Notes: a model not told the origin generated them from the sequence alone. Numbered from the stretch's first letter, positions 1 to 9,435 are shown. The stretch is 40,648 nt of DNA from Eubacteriales bacterium (GCA_030524545.1 JAUNGM010000036.1:1-40648), one strand, 5' to 3'. Program-made: numbers and translations.

Positions 1-2
1 CC

Positions 3-35
3 ATAGCAAAAACATATATTCAAACAGTTTGCTAT
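3..35. repeat. 8-bp inverted repeat at the window edge
   Basis: ATAGCAAA at 3-10 is matched by TTTGCTAT at 28-35 with a 17-base loop. It lies in a very AT-rich stretch (about 1-50) unlike the adjoining transporter gene. It could be the end of a mobile element or a terminator of whatever lies to the left; the window is too short on this side to decide. Confidence 0.3.
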
Positions 36-62
36 TTAAAGTGAGTTATAGTAGTATTTACT

Positions 63-1151
63 TTGGCAGAGCCATACAGTACCTTTATCAACAAAATGAG
101 CCAGTTCTGTATCATCAGCCCGGCTGCTATTGAAGAATACGGCAATGATATTATGTATCATCCGTGCGGAACCGGCCCGTTCAAGTTTGGAGAGTGGGTG
201 GAAGGCGACCATACCACAATGGTTAAGAACGAAGAATACTGGGGAGAACCGGCAAGTGTTGATTCCGTTACTATCCGCGAGGTTCCGGAAGCAGGTTCCC
301 GTACAGCTATGCTGCAGACAGGCGAAGCTGATATGATCTACCCGACAGCAGCAGACCAGTTATCCGTACTGGAAGGCGCAGGTGACGTAGACGTTCATGC
401 AGTTACCTCCAATATTATGAGATATGTAACCCTGAACACCAACGTAGAAGCACTCAGTGACGTAAGAGTTCGCCAGGCTATGAACTATGCGATCGATAAG
501 AACGCATACTGCCAGGTTATGTACTCCGGATACGGCACACCTGCTACATCCGCAGCACCGAACTGTATCCTGTACTATCAGGAACAGACTCCATATGACT
601 ACGACCTTGACAAAGCAAAATCCCTTCTGGAAGAAGCCGGCTACGCTGACGGATTCGACCTTACGATCTGGGGCGACAATACAACACAGGAAATCAAGGG
701 TATGACCTTTATTAAACAGCAGTTAGAGCAGATCGGCATCAACGTAGAAGTTCTTCCGATGGATCCTGCAACCGTATCCGATAAGATCTACGTTCCGTTA
801 GAGGACGCAGAAATCAATATGTGGTATGTAAACTGGTCCGCATCTGACTTCAGTATGGACGGTTCTTTAAGATCCCTTCTGTACTCCACCATGTGCCCGC
901 CAACCAGTGCTAACACTGTATACTACAACAATCCTGACTTTGATAAACTGATGGATGATGCACTGGCAACAGCCGATACGGAGACGCTTGCTGATCTGTA
1001 TGGACAGGCTCAGAAGATGGCATGGGATGATGCTGTATGGCTCTTCCTTGGCAACGACCAGCTTCTGTACTCAACCAAATCTTATCTGTCCGGCGCATAT
1101 GTAGCACCAGACGGATGCATTAACTTTGCAGGTGCTGTTCTGGCTCAGTAA
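63..1151 (+). CDS. Oligopeptide-type ABC substrate-binding protein, 5'-truncated
   Basis: This is the C-terminal two thirds (362 codons) of a family 5 extracellular solute-binding protein (DppA/OppA type), which captures peptides or oligosaccharides for the permeases that follow. Visible family features are the GTGPFKFGEW segment near residue 37, the VRQAMNYAIDK helix near 140 and the LLEEAGY segment near 190. No signal peptide or lipobox is present. The open frame begins at a TTG that lies inside the normal domain, and an in-frame TGA stands at 42-44. Residues read back from the TTG (Val-Phe-Thr) still fit the family, so the break is around position 45-55. The 5' third of the gene is therefore missing or separated by a stop, and the gene is probably non-functional unless the break is an assembly edge. 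The other transporter genes follow after a terminator. Confidence 0.8.
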   Translation: MAEPYSTFINKMSQFCIISPAAIEEYGNDIMYHPCGTGPFKFGEWVEGDHTTMVKNEEYWGEPASVDSVTIREVPEAGSRTAMLQTGEADMIYPTAADQLSVLEGAGDVDVHAVTSNIMRYVTLNTNVEALSDVRVRQAMNYAIDKNAYCQVMYSGYGTPATSAAPNCILYYQEQTPYDYDLDKAKSLLEEAGYADGFDLTIWGDNTTQEIKGMTFIKQQLEQIGINVEVLPMDPATVSDKIYVPLEDAEINMWYVNWSASDFSMDGSLRSLLYSTMCPPTSANTVYYNNPDFDKLMDDALATADTETLADLYGQAQKMAWDDAVWLFLGNDQLLYSTKSYLSGAYVAPDGCINFAGAVLAQ

Positions 1152-1227
1152 TCAGGGAGCATAAGAATAATCGCAGAGCAGTCACAGTTTAGCCGAAGAC
1201 TGAACTGTAACTGATGATTCATGATTA

Positions 1228-1262
1228 AAAACGGTCATCTTGCAGAAAGATGGCCGTTTTTT
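1228..1262 (+). terminator. Intrinsic terminator/attenuator between binding protein and permease
   Basis: A 13-14 bp stem (1228-1241 with 1247-1260, one G-T pair) has a 5-base loop and ends in a T run. Its place between the binding-protein gene and the permease genes fits the common arrangement in which the binding protein is made in excess. It also rules out the upstream permease start at 1221. Confidence 0.8.
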
Positions 1263-1283
1263 GTGAAAGAAGGAGGTAAATCT

Positions 1284-2204
1284 ATGGGCCGTTATTGTTT
1301 AAAAAGAATACTGAGCGCCATTCCCTTGATGCTGGTCATCTCATTTCTGATCTTTATGTTTATCCATTTGATTCCCGGTGACCCTGCCCGTCTTGTTGCA
1401 GGAAAGGATGCAACAAAGGAAGAGGTTCAGGTGGTACGTGAAAACCTGGGACTGGATAAACCGATCATAGAACAGTATGTAGATTATATGAAAGGTCTTT
1501 TCACAGGCGACCTTGGAAATTCCATCAAAAACGGTGCAACAGTCATTGACACCATCATTCCGAGGTTTAAACCGACATTTATGCTGACCATAAGCTCGAT
1601 GATATGGTCAATTCTGATAGGTGTCGGAATTGGTATCGTCGCTGCTGTCAAGCGAGGAAAACCAACAGATTATCTGGTAATGCTCATTGCCATATCCGGT
1701 ATTTCCGTACCGAGCTTCTGGTTCGGTCTGATGCTTATTCAGTGGTTTGCTGTAGGCCTTGGGCTGGTTCCGACAGCCGGCCTGGACAGCATCCGCAGCT
1801 ATATCCTGCCTTCTCTGACGATGGGTGCAGGCACCATGGCTATTCTTGCACGTTTCACCCGTTCCTCCATGCTGGAGTCCCTGCGTGAGGATTATGTGCG
1901 TACGGCCAGAGCCAAGGGCTTAAGCGGATTTCTGGTAATCATGCGCCATGCGTTTAAAAACTCTTTGATTCAGGTAGTTACTGTTGCAGGTCTGCAGATC
2001 GGAGGTCTTCTTTCCGGTTCCGTGCTGGTAGAAACCGTATTTTCCATCCCCGGCCTTGGAAGACTTCTGGTAGATTCCATTAACTTCCGTGACTACAAGG
2101 TGGTACAGGCACTGCTTCTGTTCTTCTCTATGGAGTATATCATCATCAACCTGATCGTTGACCTGCTCTACGGAGTCCTGAACCCGAAAGTACGTTATGA
2201 TTAA
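1284..2204 (+). CDS. Oligopeptide/dipeptide ABC transporter permease (DppB/OppB type)
   Basis: A 306-residue inner-membrane subunit of the family 5 importer. The start at 1284 has a strong AAGGAGG site 6 bases ahead and excludes the terminator hairpin. It begins with the typical N-terminal anchor and the motif HLIPGDPARLVAG near residue 30. It has about six membrane segments and the cytoplasmic loop near residues 190-225 (SLREDYVRTARAKGL) that contacts the ATPases. The C-terminus resembles the family (VLNPKVRYD). It pairs with the next gene, 11 bases downstream, to form the channel. The substrate cannot be read from the permease; the neighbouring fucosidase and aminopeptidase suggest a glycan or glycopeptide. 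Confidence 0.93.
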   Translation: MGRYCLKRILSAIPLMLVISFLIFMFIHLIPGDPARLVAGKDATKEEVQVVRENLGLDKPIIEQYVDYMKGLFTGDLGNSIKNGATVIDTIIPRFKPTFMLTISSMIWSILIGVGIGIVAAVKRGKPTDYLVMLIAISGISVPSFWFGLMLIQWFAVGLGLVPTAGLDSIRSYILPSLTMGAGTMAILARFTRSSMLESLREDYVRTARAKGLSGFLVIMRHAFKNSLIQVVTVAGLQIGGLLSGSVLVETVFSIPGLGRLLVDSINFRDYKVVQALLLFFSMEYIIINLIVDLLYGVLNPKVRYD

Positions 2205-2215
2205 GGAGGTGCGCT

Positions 2216-3115
2216 ATGGCAGAAGTTAAAACAAAAGCTCCCGATGATTTTCGGGATGATGCGGTCCTGCCGAAGCCGAAGAGCAGGGCAAAAGAATTTG
2301 TAAAGAAATTTTTAAAACAGAAAACAGCGGTGATTTCCCTTATCTTCATCCTGTTTTTAGTGGTAGTCGCTTTTATCGGACCGTATGTAGTTCCTTATGA
2401 TGCGGACGCACCGGATTACGGAGCAATTTTCCAGGGTCCAAGTGCCGCACACTGGTGGGGTGCTGATGAATACGGACGTGACGTATTCAGCCGTCTGCTG
2501 GTTGGTACCAGATTGTCGCTTGGCGTTGCATTATTTTCCGTAATCGTGGGTGCTGCCATCGGTGTTGTCCTGGGTGTGCTTGCCGGATACTATGGCGGTA
2601 TATTAGACTCCCTGATCATGAGAAGCTGTGACGTGCTTTTTGCATTCCCGGATATCCTTCTTGCAATCGCCGTTGTTGCGATCATCGGCCCCGGTGTCGT
2701 TAATGTTATGATCGCGATCGCAGTATTCACCGTACCGTCCTTTGCCCGTGTCATCCGAAGCGCCACCATCACCGTAAAGGAATCCCTTTATGTAGAGGTT
2801 GCCCGTTCCCTGGGATGTAAGGACAGACGAATCCTCTGGGTACATATTTTCCCGGGAACCATCCAGTCCATCATTGTCAATTTTACCATGCGTATCGGTA
2901 CGGCGATTCTGGCAGAGGCGTCCTTGAGCTTCCTGGGATTCGGCGCAAACGTTACGGAGGCTGACTGGGGTTCCATGCTTTCACAGAGCCGTAACTACTT
3001 AAATACAGCACCGCATCTGGTACTGTTCCCCGGCATCCTGATCTTCCTCACCGTACTTGCATTCAATCTGTTAGGTGACGGCCTTCGGGATACACTGGAT
3101 CCAAAAATCAAGTAG
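2216..3115 (+). CDS. Oligopeptide/dipeptide ABC transporter permease (DppC/OppC type)
   Basis: A 299-residue second permease of the same importer. The start follows AAGGAGG with good spacing. It has an N-terminal cytoplasmic stretch, a first membrane helix at about residues 38-60, the extracytoplasmic HWWGADEYGRDVFSRLLVGTR segment that marks OppC/DppC near residues 78-98, four more helices, and the EAA-type loop ESLYVEVARSLG near residue 190. It ends with the usual GDGLRDTLDPKIK. It is translated in one operon with the flanking genes and pairs with the DppB-like subunit. Confidence 0.93.
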   Translation: MAEVKTKAPDDFRDDAVLPKPKSRAKEFVKKFLKQKTAVISLIFILFLVVVAFIGPYVVPYDADAPDYGAIFQGPSAAHWWGADEYGRDVFSRLLVGTRLSLGVALFSVIVGAAIGVVLGVLAGYYGGILDSLIMRSCDVLFAFPDILLAIAVVAIIGPGVVNVMIAIAVFTVPSFARVIRSATITVKESLYVEVARSLGCKDRRILWVHIFPGTIQSIIVNFTMRIGTAILAEASLSFLGFGANVTEADWGSMLSQSRNYLNTAPHLVLFPGILIFLTVLAFNLLGDGLRDTLDPKIK

Positions 3116-3127
3116 GAGGGAAGGCAA

Positions 3128-4126
3128 ATGTCAGAGAGATTATTAGAAGTAAAAGAACTGCGTACAGAATTTAAAAGAGAAAAAAGCTGGGTAACGGCGG
3201 TAAATGACGTTTCCTTCCATCTGGATAAGGGCGAGGTCCTTGGCCTGGTAGGCGAGTCCGGCTGCGGCAAATCCGTAACCTCCCTTTCCATTATGAGACT
3301 CCTTCTGGACACCTCAGGAAAAACCACCCACGGGGAAGTACTCTTTAACGGAAATGACCTGTTAAAGCTCTCCGAAAAAGAAATGCGTGATATCCGCGGC
3401 TACAAGGTTTCCATGATCTTCCAGAACCCTATGAGTTCCCTGAACCCATGTATGAGGGTGGAGCGCCAGATTATGGAAGCGATCCTTCTCCATAACAAAG
3501 TCAGCAAACAGGAAGCAAGGCAGAGAGCCTTTAATGTACTGAAATCCGTAGGAATTCCCGATCCGGAAACTACTTTAAGAAGCTATCCTCATCAGCTTTC
3601 CGGCGGTATGAGCCAGCGTGTCATGATCGCCATGGCCATGTCCTGCGAGCCGGAAATGCTCATTGCGGACGAGCCGACCACTGCTCTTGACGTAACCATC
3701 CAGGCGCAGATCCTGGAGCTGATGCTTCAGATTAAAGAAGAGCGGAATACAGGTATTCTCCTGATCACCCATGACCTTGGTGTTGTTGCGGAAATGTGCT
3801 CCCGTGTCATTGTTATGTATGCAGGGCGTATCGTAGAGGAAGCACCTGTCAAAGAACTGTTTTCCAATCCGGTACATCCGTATACCCAGGGCCTGATCGC
3901 ATCCGTGCCGAAGCTCGGCAGCAACGTGACCAGTCTCCCGTCTATCCCCGGAAGCGTTCCGGATCTTTCCGTAATGCCGAAAGGCTGCAAATTTGCGCCG
4001 AGATGTAAATATGCCCGGGATATCTGCCGTGAAAAAGAACCGGACCTTACCTATGTGGACGGTTCCACAGTGCAGCGCTGCCGCTGTCATATATTCCATG
4101 CAAAGAATGAGGAGGTGCGCTCATGA
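3128..4126 (+). CDS. Oligopeptide ABC transporter ATP-binding protein (DppD/OppD type)
   Basis: A 332-residue cytosolic ATPase that powers the importer. The Walker A motif GESGCGKS lies near residue 42, the Q-loop at [10 protein letters not shown], the signature LSGGMSQRV near 158, Walker [13 protein letters not shown] near 178, and the switch histidine in LLITHDLG near 213. The C-terminal oligopeptide-transporter extension carries the [11 protein letters not shown] cysteine cluster. Its stop overlaps the start of the next ATPase by four bases (ATGA), which indicates translational coupling. Length and motifs are normal. Confidence 0.95.
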   Translation: MSERLLEVKELRTEFKREKSWVTAVNDVSFHLDKGEVLGLVGESGCGKSVTSLSIMRLLLDTSGKTTHGEVLFNGNDLLKLSEKEMRDIRGYKVSMIFQNPMSSLNPCMRVERQIMEAILLHNKVSKQEARQRAFNVLKSVGIPDPETTLRSYPHQLSGGMSQRVMIAMAMSCEPEMLIADEPTTALDVTIQAQILELMLQIKEERNTGILLITHDLGVVAEMCSRVIVMYAGRIVEEAPVKELFSNPVHPYTQGLIASVPKLGSNVTSLPSIPGSVPDLSVMPKGCKFAPRCKYARDICREKEPDLTYVDGSTVQRCRCHIFHAKNEEVRS

Positions 4127-5100
4127 GTGATATATTAGTTTCCGTAAAAAATGCGACCAAAACCTTTGCCGTAACAAAAGGCGGCTTCGGCAAGAAAAAA
4201 TATGTCCATGCAGTCAATGATGTGTCTTTTGACATCAAAGCCGGCGAGACATTCTCCCTGGTAGGTGAGTCCGGCTGCGGCAAATCTACCACGGGGCGTC
4301 TGGTCAACCACCTTCTTGTTCCGGATTCCGGTGAAGTGTGGCTGAACGGACAGAAGATTTCTTCCATGTCCGAAAAAGAAATGCGTCCTCTGCGTAAAGA
4401 TGTGCAGATGATCTTTCAGGATCCGTACGGAGCCCTGAATCCCCGTATCAAGATTCAGGATCTGATCGGTGAGCCGCTTCTGATCCATACCAATATGTCT
4501 TCCGGCGAGCGCCTGAAAAAAGTCCAGGAGCTTCTGGAGATCGTAGGCCTGAATGCTGCACACGGAGAGCGTTATCCTCATGAATTCTCCGGCGGACAGC
4601 TTCAGCGTGTGGGAATTGCCCGTGCCCTGACCGTAAATCCCAAGCTGATCATTGCGGATGAGCCGGTTTCCGCACTGGACGTTTCTATTCAGGCACAGGT
4701 GCTGAACCTGATGCAGAAACTGCAGGAAGACTTTAAGCTTACCTATTTATTTATTTCCCATGACCTGAGTGTTGTGGAAATGATCTCCGACAGCATCGGC
4801 GTTATGTATTTGGGAACCATTGTGGAAACAGCAGAGAAAAAAGAATTATACGGCAATCCTCTTCACCCGTATACCAAGACCCTGCTCTCCGCAGTCCCGA
4901 TCCCGGATCCGTCCAGAGAGAAGAAACGTATTCTTTTAAAGGGAGACCTTCCAAGTCCGGTCAACCCGCCGTCCGGATGTTTGTTCCACACCAGATGTCC
5001 ATATGCTACGGAAAAATGTAAAACGGAGCGTCCGCCTGTTCTTGAGCCAAAGCCGGGACATAAGGTAAAATGCCACTTCCCGGGGATTGCGGATAAGTAA
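4123..5100 (+). CDS. Oligopeptide ABC transporter ATP-binding protein (DppF/OppF type)
   Basis: A 325-residue partner ATPase. The motifs are Walker [13 protein letters not shown], signature FSGGQLQRVGIARAL, Walker B LIIADEPVSALDVSIQ, switch FISHDLSVVE, and a C-terminal domain with GCLFHTRCPYA. The start overlaps the upstream stop by four bases and has GAGGTG ahead. It forms the nucleotide-binding heterodimer with the preceding gene. The GH29 fucosidase follows after 51 bases with no terminator, so transporter and fucosidase are likely co-transcribed. Confidence 0.95.
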   Translation: MSDILVSVKNATKTFAVTKGGFGKKKYVHAVNDVSFDIKAGETFSLVGESGCGKSTTGRLVNHLLVPDSGEVWLNGQKISSMSEKEMRPLRKDVQMIFQDPYGALNPRIKIQDLIGEPLLIHTNMSSGERLKKVQELLEIVGLNAAHGERYPHEFSGGQLQRVGIARALTVNPKLIIADEPVSALDVSIQAQVLNLMQKLQEDFKLTYLFISHDLSVVEMISDSIGVMYLGTIVETAEKKELYGNPLHPYTKTLLSAVPIPDPSREKKRILLKGDLPSPVNPPSGCLFHTRCPYATEKCKTERPPVLEPKPGHKVKCHFPGIADK

Positions 5101-5151
5101 TCACATAAAAATATCTGTGCCGGTTGAAATGGCGCGGAAAGAGAGGCTTAC

Positions 5152-6456
5152 ATGTATACTTTTGACAGAGAAAAATACGAAAAGCGTATGGAATGGTTTA
5201 CCCATGCCAGGTTTGGCATGTTTATCCACTGGGGGCTGTACGCGATTCCCGCAAGAGGGGAATGGGTGCGCAGCTACGAGGAAATTCCAAAAGAAGATTA
5301 TATGAAGTATTTTGAAGAATTTGACCCGCAGGACTGTGATCCGGCCGTGTGGGCAAAGGCAGCCAAAGAAGCGGGAATGCAGTATGTGGTTTTGACCGCT
5401 AAGCATCATGACGGATTCTGCCTGTTTGACAGCCAGTATACGGAATTTAAATCTACCAATACCAAATGCGGACGTGACTTCGTAGCGGAATTTGTAGAGG
5501 CAGTTCGGGCCGAGGGCCTGAAAGTAGGTCTGTATTTCACACTGCTTGACTGGTACCATGACGATTATCCTCATTATGGAGATAAAAATCATCCTATGAG
5601 AAACAATCCTGCGTATTCCAACGAAGGTCGTGATTTTAACAGATATCTCACTTATATGCATAACCAGGTGCGGGAAATCTGTGCGAATTACGGCAGGCTG
5701 GATCTGCTCTGGTTTGATTTTTCGTATGATGACCTGAGAGGAGAAGCATGGAGAGCGACGGAACTGATTCAGATGGTGCGTGAGCTTCAGCCGGATGTCA
5801 TCATCGACAACCGCCTGGAGGTGAGCGGGGAGGGTTACGGCTCCCTTGCAGAGTGCAGGCCAACCCCGTATCACGGTGATTTTGTGACACCGGAACAGAT
5901 GATTCCGCCGGAAGGAATCAAGGATGTTGAAGGAAATGATATGCACTGGGAGGCCTGTGTGACTATGAACGGCAACTGGGGCTACCATGCAGCTGATCAT
6001 TACTTTAAACCGGCTTCTATGCTGATCAAGAAACTGGTGGAATGCGTTTCCAAGGGAGGTAATATGATCCTGAACATCGGCCCAGATGCAAGGGGAAATA
6101 TTCCGGAGGAATCTGTGAAAGCCCTGAAGCAGATCGGAGCCTGGATGTCCAAAAACGGAAGGAGCGTTTACGGATGCACCAAAGCAGAAATTGACAAGCC
6201 GGAGGTGGGACGTATCACCAGAAACGAAAAGAGTCTTTTTTATCATTTATATGAAAATTCCATCGGTCCGATGCCCCTTATGGGTGTTTCCAAGGAGAAT
6301 GTAAAGGCAATCCGCTACCTTGCAACAGGAGCGGAAGTGCCTGTTTCCACAAGCTGGGTGCACAGTGATTATCCGGACATCCTTTTTGCGGATCTGGGTC
6401 CGGATCCAATCCTGCCGGATCCCGTGGATACCGTTTTGGAAGTGATTTTAAAATAA
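5152..6456 (+). CDS. GH29 alpha-L-fucosidase, cytosolic
   Basis: A 434-residue glycoside hydrolase family 29 enzyme that releases L-fucose from glycans. The N-terminus has the family motif WFTHARFGMFIHWGLYA (residues 15-31). LTAKHHDGFCLF (81-92) forms the fucose pocket. RLDLLWFDF (182-190) contains the expected aspartate nucleophile, D189. NIGPDARGNIP marks the end of the barrel. There is no signal peptide, so fucosylated substrates must be imported first, which fits its position behind a complete Opp-type importer. The start has GAGAGG about 7 bases ahead. The acid/base residue varies in this family and was not assigned. Confidence 0.92.
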   Translation: MYTFDREKYEKRMEWFTHARFGMFIHWGLYAIPARGEWVRSYEEIPKEDYMKYFEEFDPQDCDPAVWAKAAKEAGMQYVVLTAKHHDGFCLFDSQYTEFKSTNTKCGRDFVAEFVEAVRAEGLKVGLYFTLLDWYHDDYPHYGDKNHPMRNNPAYSNEGRDFNRYLTYMHNQVREICANYGRLDLLWFDFSYDDLRGEAWRATELIQMVRELQPDVIIDNRLEVSGEGYGSLAECRPTPYHGDFVTPEQMIPPEGIKDVEGNDMHWEACVTMNGNWGYHAADHYFKPASMLIKKLVECVSKGGNMILNIGPDARGNIPEESVKALKQIGAWMSKNGRSVYGCTKAEIDKPEVGRITRNEKSLFYHLYENSIGPMPLMGVSKENVKAIRYLATGAEVPVSTSWVHSDYPDILFADLGPDPILPDPVDTVLEVILK

Positions 6457-6539
6457 GTGGATACAGTTTGAGAAGGAGTCTTGCAATAAAAGGTAACGGG
6501 TGTTAGAATACGGGATGTGCGATTAATGGAGTGAGGACT

Positions 6540-7301
6540 ATGTTTACAGAAGAAAGACAGGAAGCGATTCTGCATATGCTTCAGGAGCATGGTAAAGTGA
6601 AAGTGCGTTCCTTGAGTGAGACATTTAAGGTAACAGACGACTGTATCCGTAAGGATCTGAAAACACTGGAAAAAGCCGGGCATATCAAGCGTACATACGG
6701 CGGTGCGATTCTTTCCAGTGACTATCCTCTGGATCGGGATGTCATAGACCGAAGGAGCGTCAACGTAGAAAAAAAAGATATTATTGCACGAAAAGCATTT
6801 CATCTCATCAGAGATAACGAAACTATTTTTCTGGATATTTCTACCAGTAATATTAAACTTGCCAGGCTTCTGGCAGAATCCGGAAGGCGTCTGGTGGTAG
6901 TGAGCAATATGATCGATATTCTTCAGATACTTGCTACCTCTCCTGCGATTACGGCAGTGGGGACGGGAGGGATCATGTACCGGACAGTCAATGGATTTAT
7001 GGGTTCTGCTGCGATTGAGGTGATCAAGCAGTACAGCTTCGACCGGGCGTTTATCGGAAGCTGCGGGGTAGATATGACAGATCTGTCGGTTACGACCTTC
7101 GGGGTAGAGGACGGACTGACAAAAAAAGCTGCGATCCAAAGCAGCAGGCACATTTATGTAGTAATGGAGAAGGATAAATTTTATTTTAACGATTCCTATA
7201 AGTTTGCCCATTTTGATGATATAGACGGCATTATAACGGATGAGGCACCGGATCCGGCGGCTATCGGAACGCTGGAATCGGCGGGGGTGCAGTTATATTA
7301 A
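6540..7301 (+). CDS. DeoR-family transcriptional regulator
   Basis: A 253-residue repressor-type regulator. It begins with the classic helix-turn-helix start MFTEERQEAILHMLQEHGKVKVRSLSETFKVTDDCIRKDLKTLE (residues 1-44) followed by RTYGGA, then the DeoR C-terminal sensor domain with FIGSCGVD and FGVEDG. Family members bind phosphorylated sugars. The ATG at 6540 with GTGAGG just upstream matches family starts better than the GTG at 6531. Lying directly after the fucosidase, it probably controls the transporter-fucosidase genes, with a fucose- or hexose-derived phosphate as the possible effector (inference). Confidence 0.9.
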   Translation: MFTEERQEAILHMLQEHGKVKVRSLSETFKVTDDCIRKDLKTLEKAGHIKRTYGGAILSSDYPLDRDVIDRRSVNVEKKDIIARKAFHLIRDNETIFLDISTSNIKLARLLAESGRRLVVVSNMIDILQILATSPAITAVGTGGIMYRTVNGFMGSAAIEVIKQYSFDRAFIGSCGVDMTDLSVTTFGVEDGLTKKAAIQSSRHIYVVMEKDKFYFNDSYKFAHFDDIDGIITDEAPDPAAIGTLESAGVQLY

Positions 7302-7335
7302 AAATGAGAGAATGAGACGAAAAGAGGAAAAGGGA

Positions 7336-8616
7336 ATGATACAATTAGTCAGGGAGAGCAGTCTTCCGGCATTGCCGGCCGACTGCGCTGCCGGGTTCTC
7401 CGACAGAGTACAGATCAAGGAATTTTTTGCAAAAGCCGTTAAAGAGTGGAACGGCACGGAATTTTCGGCGGATTTGACACAGCTTGTAGAAGAAAAAGGG
7501 CTGTCTTACGTAAGTGATGCAGTAGAAGGGATGCTTCTTGGAACCTTTGAACCGGAGCGTTTTCCCATCGTGGCACGTAAGGAATGGAAGATGGAGCTTC
7601 TGGGCCTTCCCATTGAGGCAGAAAACATTGTAAGAGAAACGGAGACGATCATGGAGGGGGTTTTCTGGGCAAGAGATATGACCAACCGTCCCGGAAACCT
7701 TCTCCGCCCCGAGGCATTTGCCGGGGAAGTGCAGAAGCTTTTTGCCGGTGTTCCCGCAGAAGTGGAAATCCTGGATGCGGAGAAGATGAAGGAACTGGGC
7801 TTAAATGCTGTGCTGGGAATCGGCATGAGCAGTGCCTACAAGCCCTGTCTGTGCATCATCCGTTATAAGGGAAATCCGGGGGATGACAGGGTCACAGGAC
7901 TGGTAGGCAAAGGTGTCACCTGTGACACAGGCGGATACTGTCTGAAGTCCTCCTCTTCCATGAAGGGAATCAAGGGCGATATGGCAGGCGGCGCAGCTGT
8001 GGCAGGTGCTGTCTATGCATTGGCAAAGAACCGGATACCTGCCAACGTGACCGCATTGATCCCGATGGTTGAAAACCGCCTTTCCGACGGCTCCCTTCTT
8101 CCGGGAGATGTGATCACTTCTTACAGCGGCAAGACCATCGAGGTAATGGACACGGATGCGGAGGGACGTCTGATTCTGGCAGATGCGGTAACTTATGCGG
8201 TACGCAATGAGCATGTAGACCGGGTGCTGGATATTGCAACGTTGACCGGGTGCATCTGTGCAAGCCTGGGATTTGGCGCAGCAGGCATGCTGTGTGACAA
8301 TGAGGACTTTGTGAGAGATTTTGAGCGTGCTTATCATAAATCAGGAGAGCGCTATTTGAGATTTCCGATTTATCCGGAATATGAACGGTTGATCGAGAGT
8401 GATATTGCAGATGTAAAAAACGTGGGCGGCAAATTTGCAGGAAGTATTACAGCCGGATTGTTTATCCGGAGGTTTGCGGAGCAGACGCCCTGGATGCATC
8501 TGGATATTGCAGGAACGGCGTGGGTGGATCCGCCTGTGTTTGAATACCAGAGCAAAGGCGCCAGCGGAGCCGGACTGACGACCATGTATTATTTATGTGC
8601 GGGAGAGAGAAGGTAA
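7336..8616 (+). CDS. M17 family leucyl aminopeptidase
   Basis: A 426-residue cytosolic metallo-aminopeptidase that removes N-terminal residues from peptides. The catalytic domain has LVGKGVTCDTGG (K192, D197), KGDMAGGAA (D215) and the family signature DTDAEGRL (D274, E276, R278), which supply the two-metal site. It is shorter than E. coli PepA (about 500 residues) because the N-terminal domain is reduced. The start at 7336 has GAGGAAAAGGGA ahead; a longer reading would overlap the regulator gene and lacks a ribosome site. Placement after an oligopeptide importer fits digestion of imported peptides. Confidence 0.92.
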   Translation: MIQLVRESSLPALPADCAAGFSDRVQIKEFFAKAVKEWNGTEFSADLTQLVEEKGLSYVSDAVEGMLLGTFEPERFPIVARKEWKMELLGLPIEAENIVRETETIMEGVFWARDMTNRPGNLLRPEAFAGEVQKLFAGVPAEVEILDAEKMKELGLNAVLGIGMSSAYKPCLCIIRYKGNPGDDRVTGLVGKGVTCDTGGYCLKSSSSMKGIKGDMAGGAAVAGAVYALAKNRIPANVTALIPMVENRLSDGSLLPGDVITSYSGKTIEVMDTDAEGRLILADAVTYAVRNEHVDRVLDIATLTGCICASLGFGAAGMLCDNEDFVRDFERAYHKSGERYLRFPIYPEYERLIESDIADVKNVGGKFAGSITAGLFIRRFAEQTPWMHLDIAGTAWVDPPVFEYQSKGASGAGLTTMYYLCAGERR

Positions 8617-8635
8617 GAGAGGGCCGGTAAAATCT

Positions 8636-9382
8636 ATGAAAAACTACATATTGGAAGCCTGTGTGGATTCTGTGGAATCCGCACTGGCAGCACAGGACGG
8701 AGGGGCGACAAGACTTGAGCTATGCAGCAACCTGATTATCGGGGGTACAACTCCCAGCCCGTGTCTGTTTGAAGAAATACGGGAATTATCAGAAATACGC
8801 ACGCACATTCTTATTCGTCCGCGATTCGGAGATTTTTGCTATACGGATTATGAGTTTCATGTCATACGCAGAGAGGTGAGGAATTTCCGGAAGCTTGGTG
8901 CAGACGGAGTGGTCATCGGAATTCTGCGTCCGGATGGAATGCTGGACATGGAACGGATGAAAATTCTCATGGAAGAAGCAGGGGATATGTCTGTGACTCT
9001 GCACAGGGCATTTGACGTATGTGTTGATCCCTTTGAAGCCATGGAACAGGCAAAGGAGCTGGGTATTGACACCATCCTGACTTCCGGACAGAAGAACCAC
9101 TGTCTGGACGGCAGAGATACGCTGAAAAAGCTTGTGGAATGTGAGGACGGCAGGATTACCATCCAGGTGGGAAGCGGTGTGGATGCGGAGACGATCCGGC
9201 AGATACAGCCTTATACCAAAGCCCATGCCTTCCACATGTCAGGCAAGCAGAATCTGGAAAGCGCCATGATCTACCGCAAAGAAGGGGTGAGCATGGGCAT
9301 TCCGTCCATCAGTGAATTTGAAATCATCAGAACAGAAAAGGATAAAATCCGGCAGGCCTGCCAGGTATTGGAAAGCCTGTAA
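8636..9382 (+). CDS. cutC: CutC family protein
   Basis: A 248-residue TIM-barrel protein of the CutC family. Recognisable segments are LEACVDSVESALAAQDGGATRLELC near the start, IRPRFGDFCYTDYE, GVVIGILRPDG, VTLHRAFDVC, and ILTSGQ. The family is named for copper homeostasis in E. coli, but its biochemical role is unsettled. The start at 8636 agrees with family length. It follows the aminopeptidase by 19 bases and is probably in the same transcript. In gut Firmicutes it is often found near sugar-use genes, so a copper function should not be assumed. Confidence 0.9.
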   Translation: MKNYILEACVDSVESALAAQDGGATRLELCSNLIIGGTTPSPCLFEEIRELSEIRTHILIRPRFGDFCYTDYEFHVIRREVRNFRKLGADGVVIGILRPDGMLDMERMKILMEEAGDMSVTLHRAFDVCVDPFEAMEQAKELGIDTILTSGQKNHCLDGRDTLKKLVECEDGRITIQVGSGVDAETIRQIQPYTKAHAFHMSGKQNLESAMIYRKEGVSMGIPSISEFEIIRTEKDKIRQACQVLESL

Positions 9383-9388
9383 AAGTTT

Positions 9389-9413
9389 GGCGGCAGCTTA
9401 CCCTGCTGCCGCC
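9389..9413 (+). other. GC-rich stem-loop
   Basis: GGCGGCAG (9389-9396) pairs with CTGCCGCC (9406-9413) over a 9-base loop, between cutC and the transglutaminase-like gene. No T run follows, so it is more likely an mRNA stability or processing hairpin than a terminator. Confidence 0.5.
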
Positions 9414-9435
9414 GCCGAGAAAAAAGGAGAACCCC

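Noticed and set aside
5101-6246. Long minus-strand open frame (381 codons) opposite the fucosidase
   Set aside because: It mirrors a clear GH29 gene, has no ribosome site and no recognisable domains.
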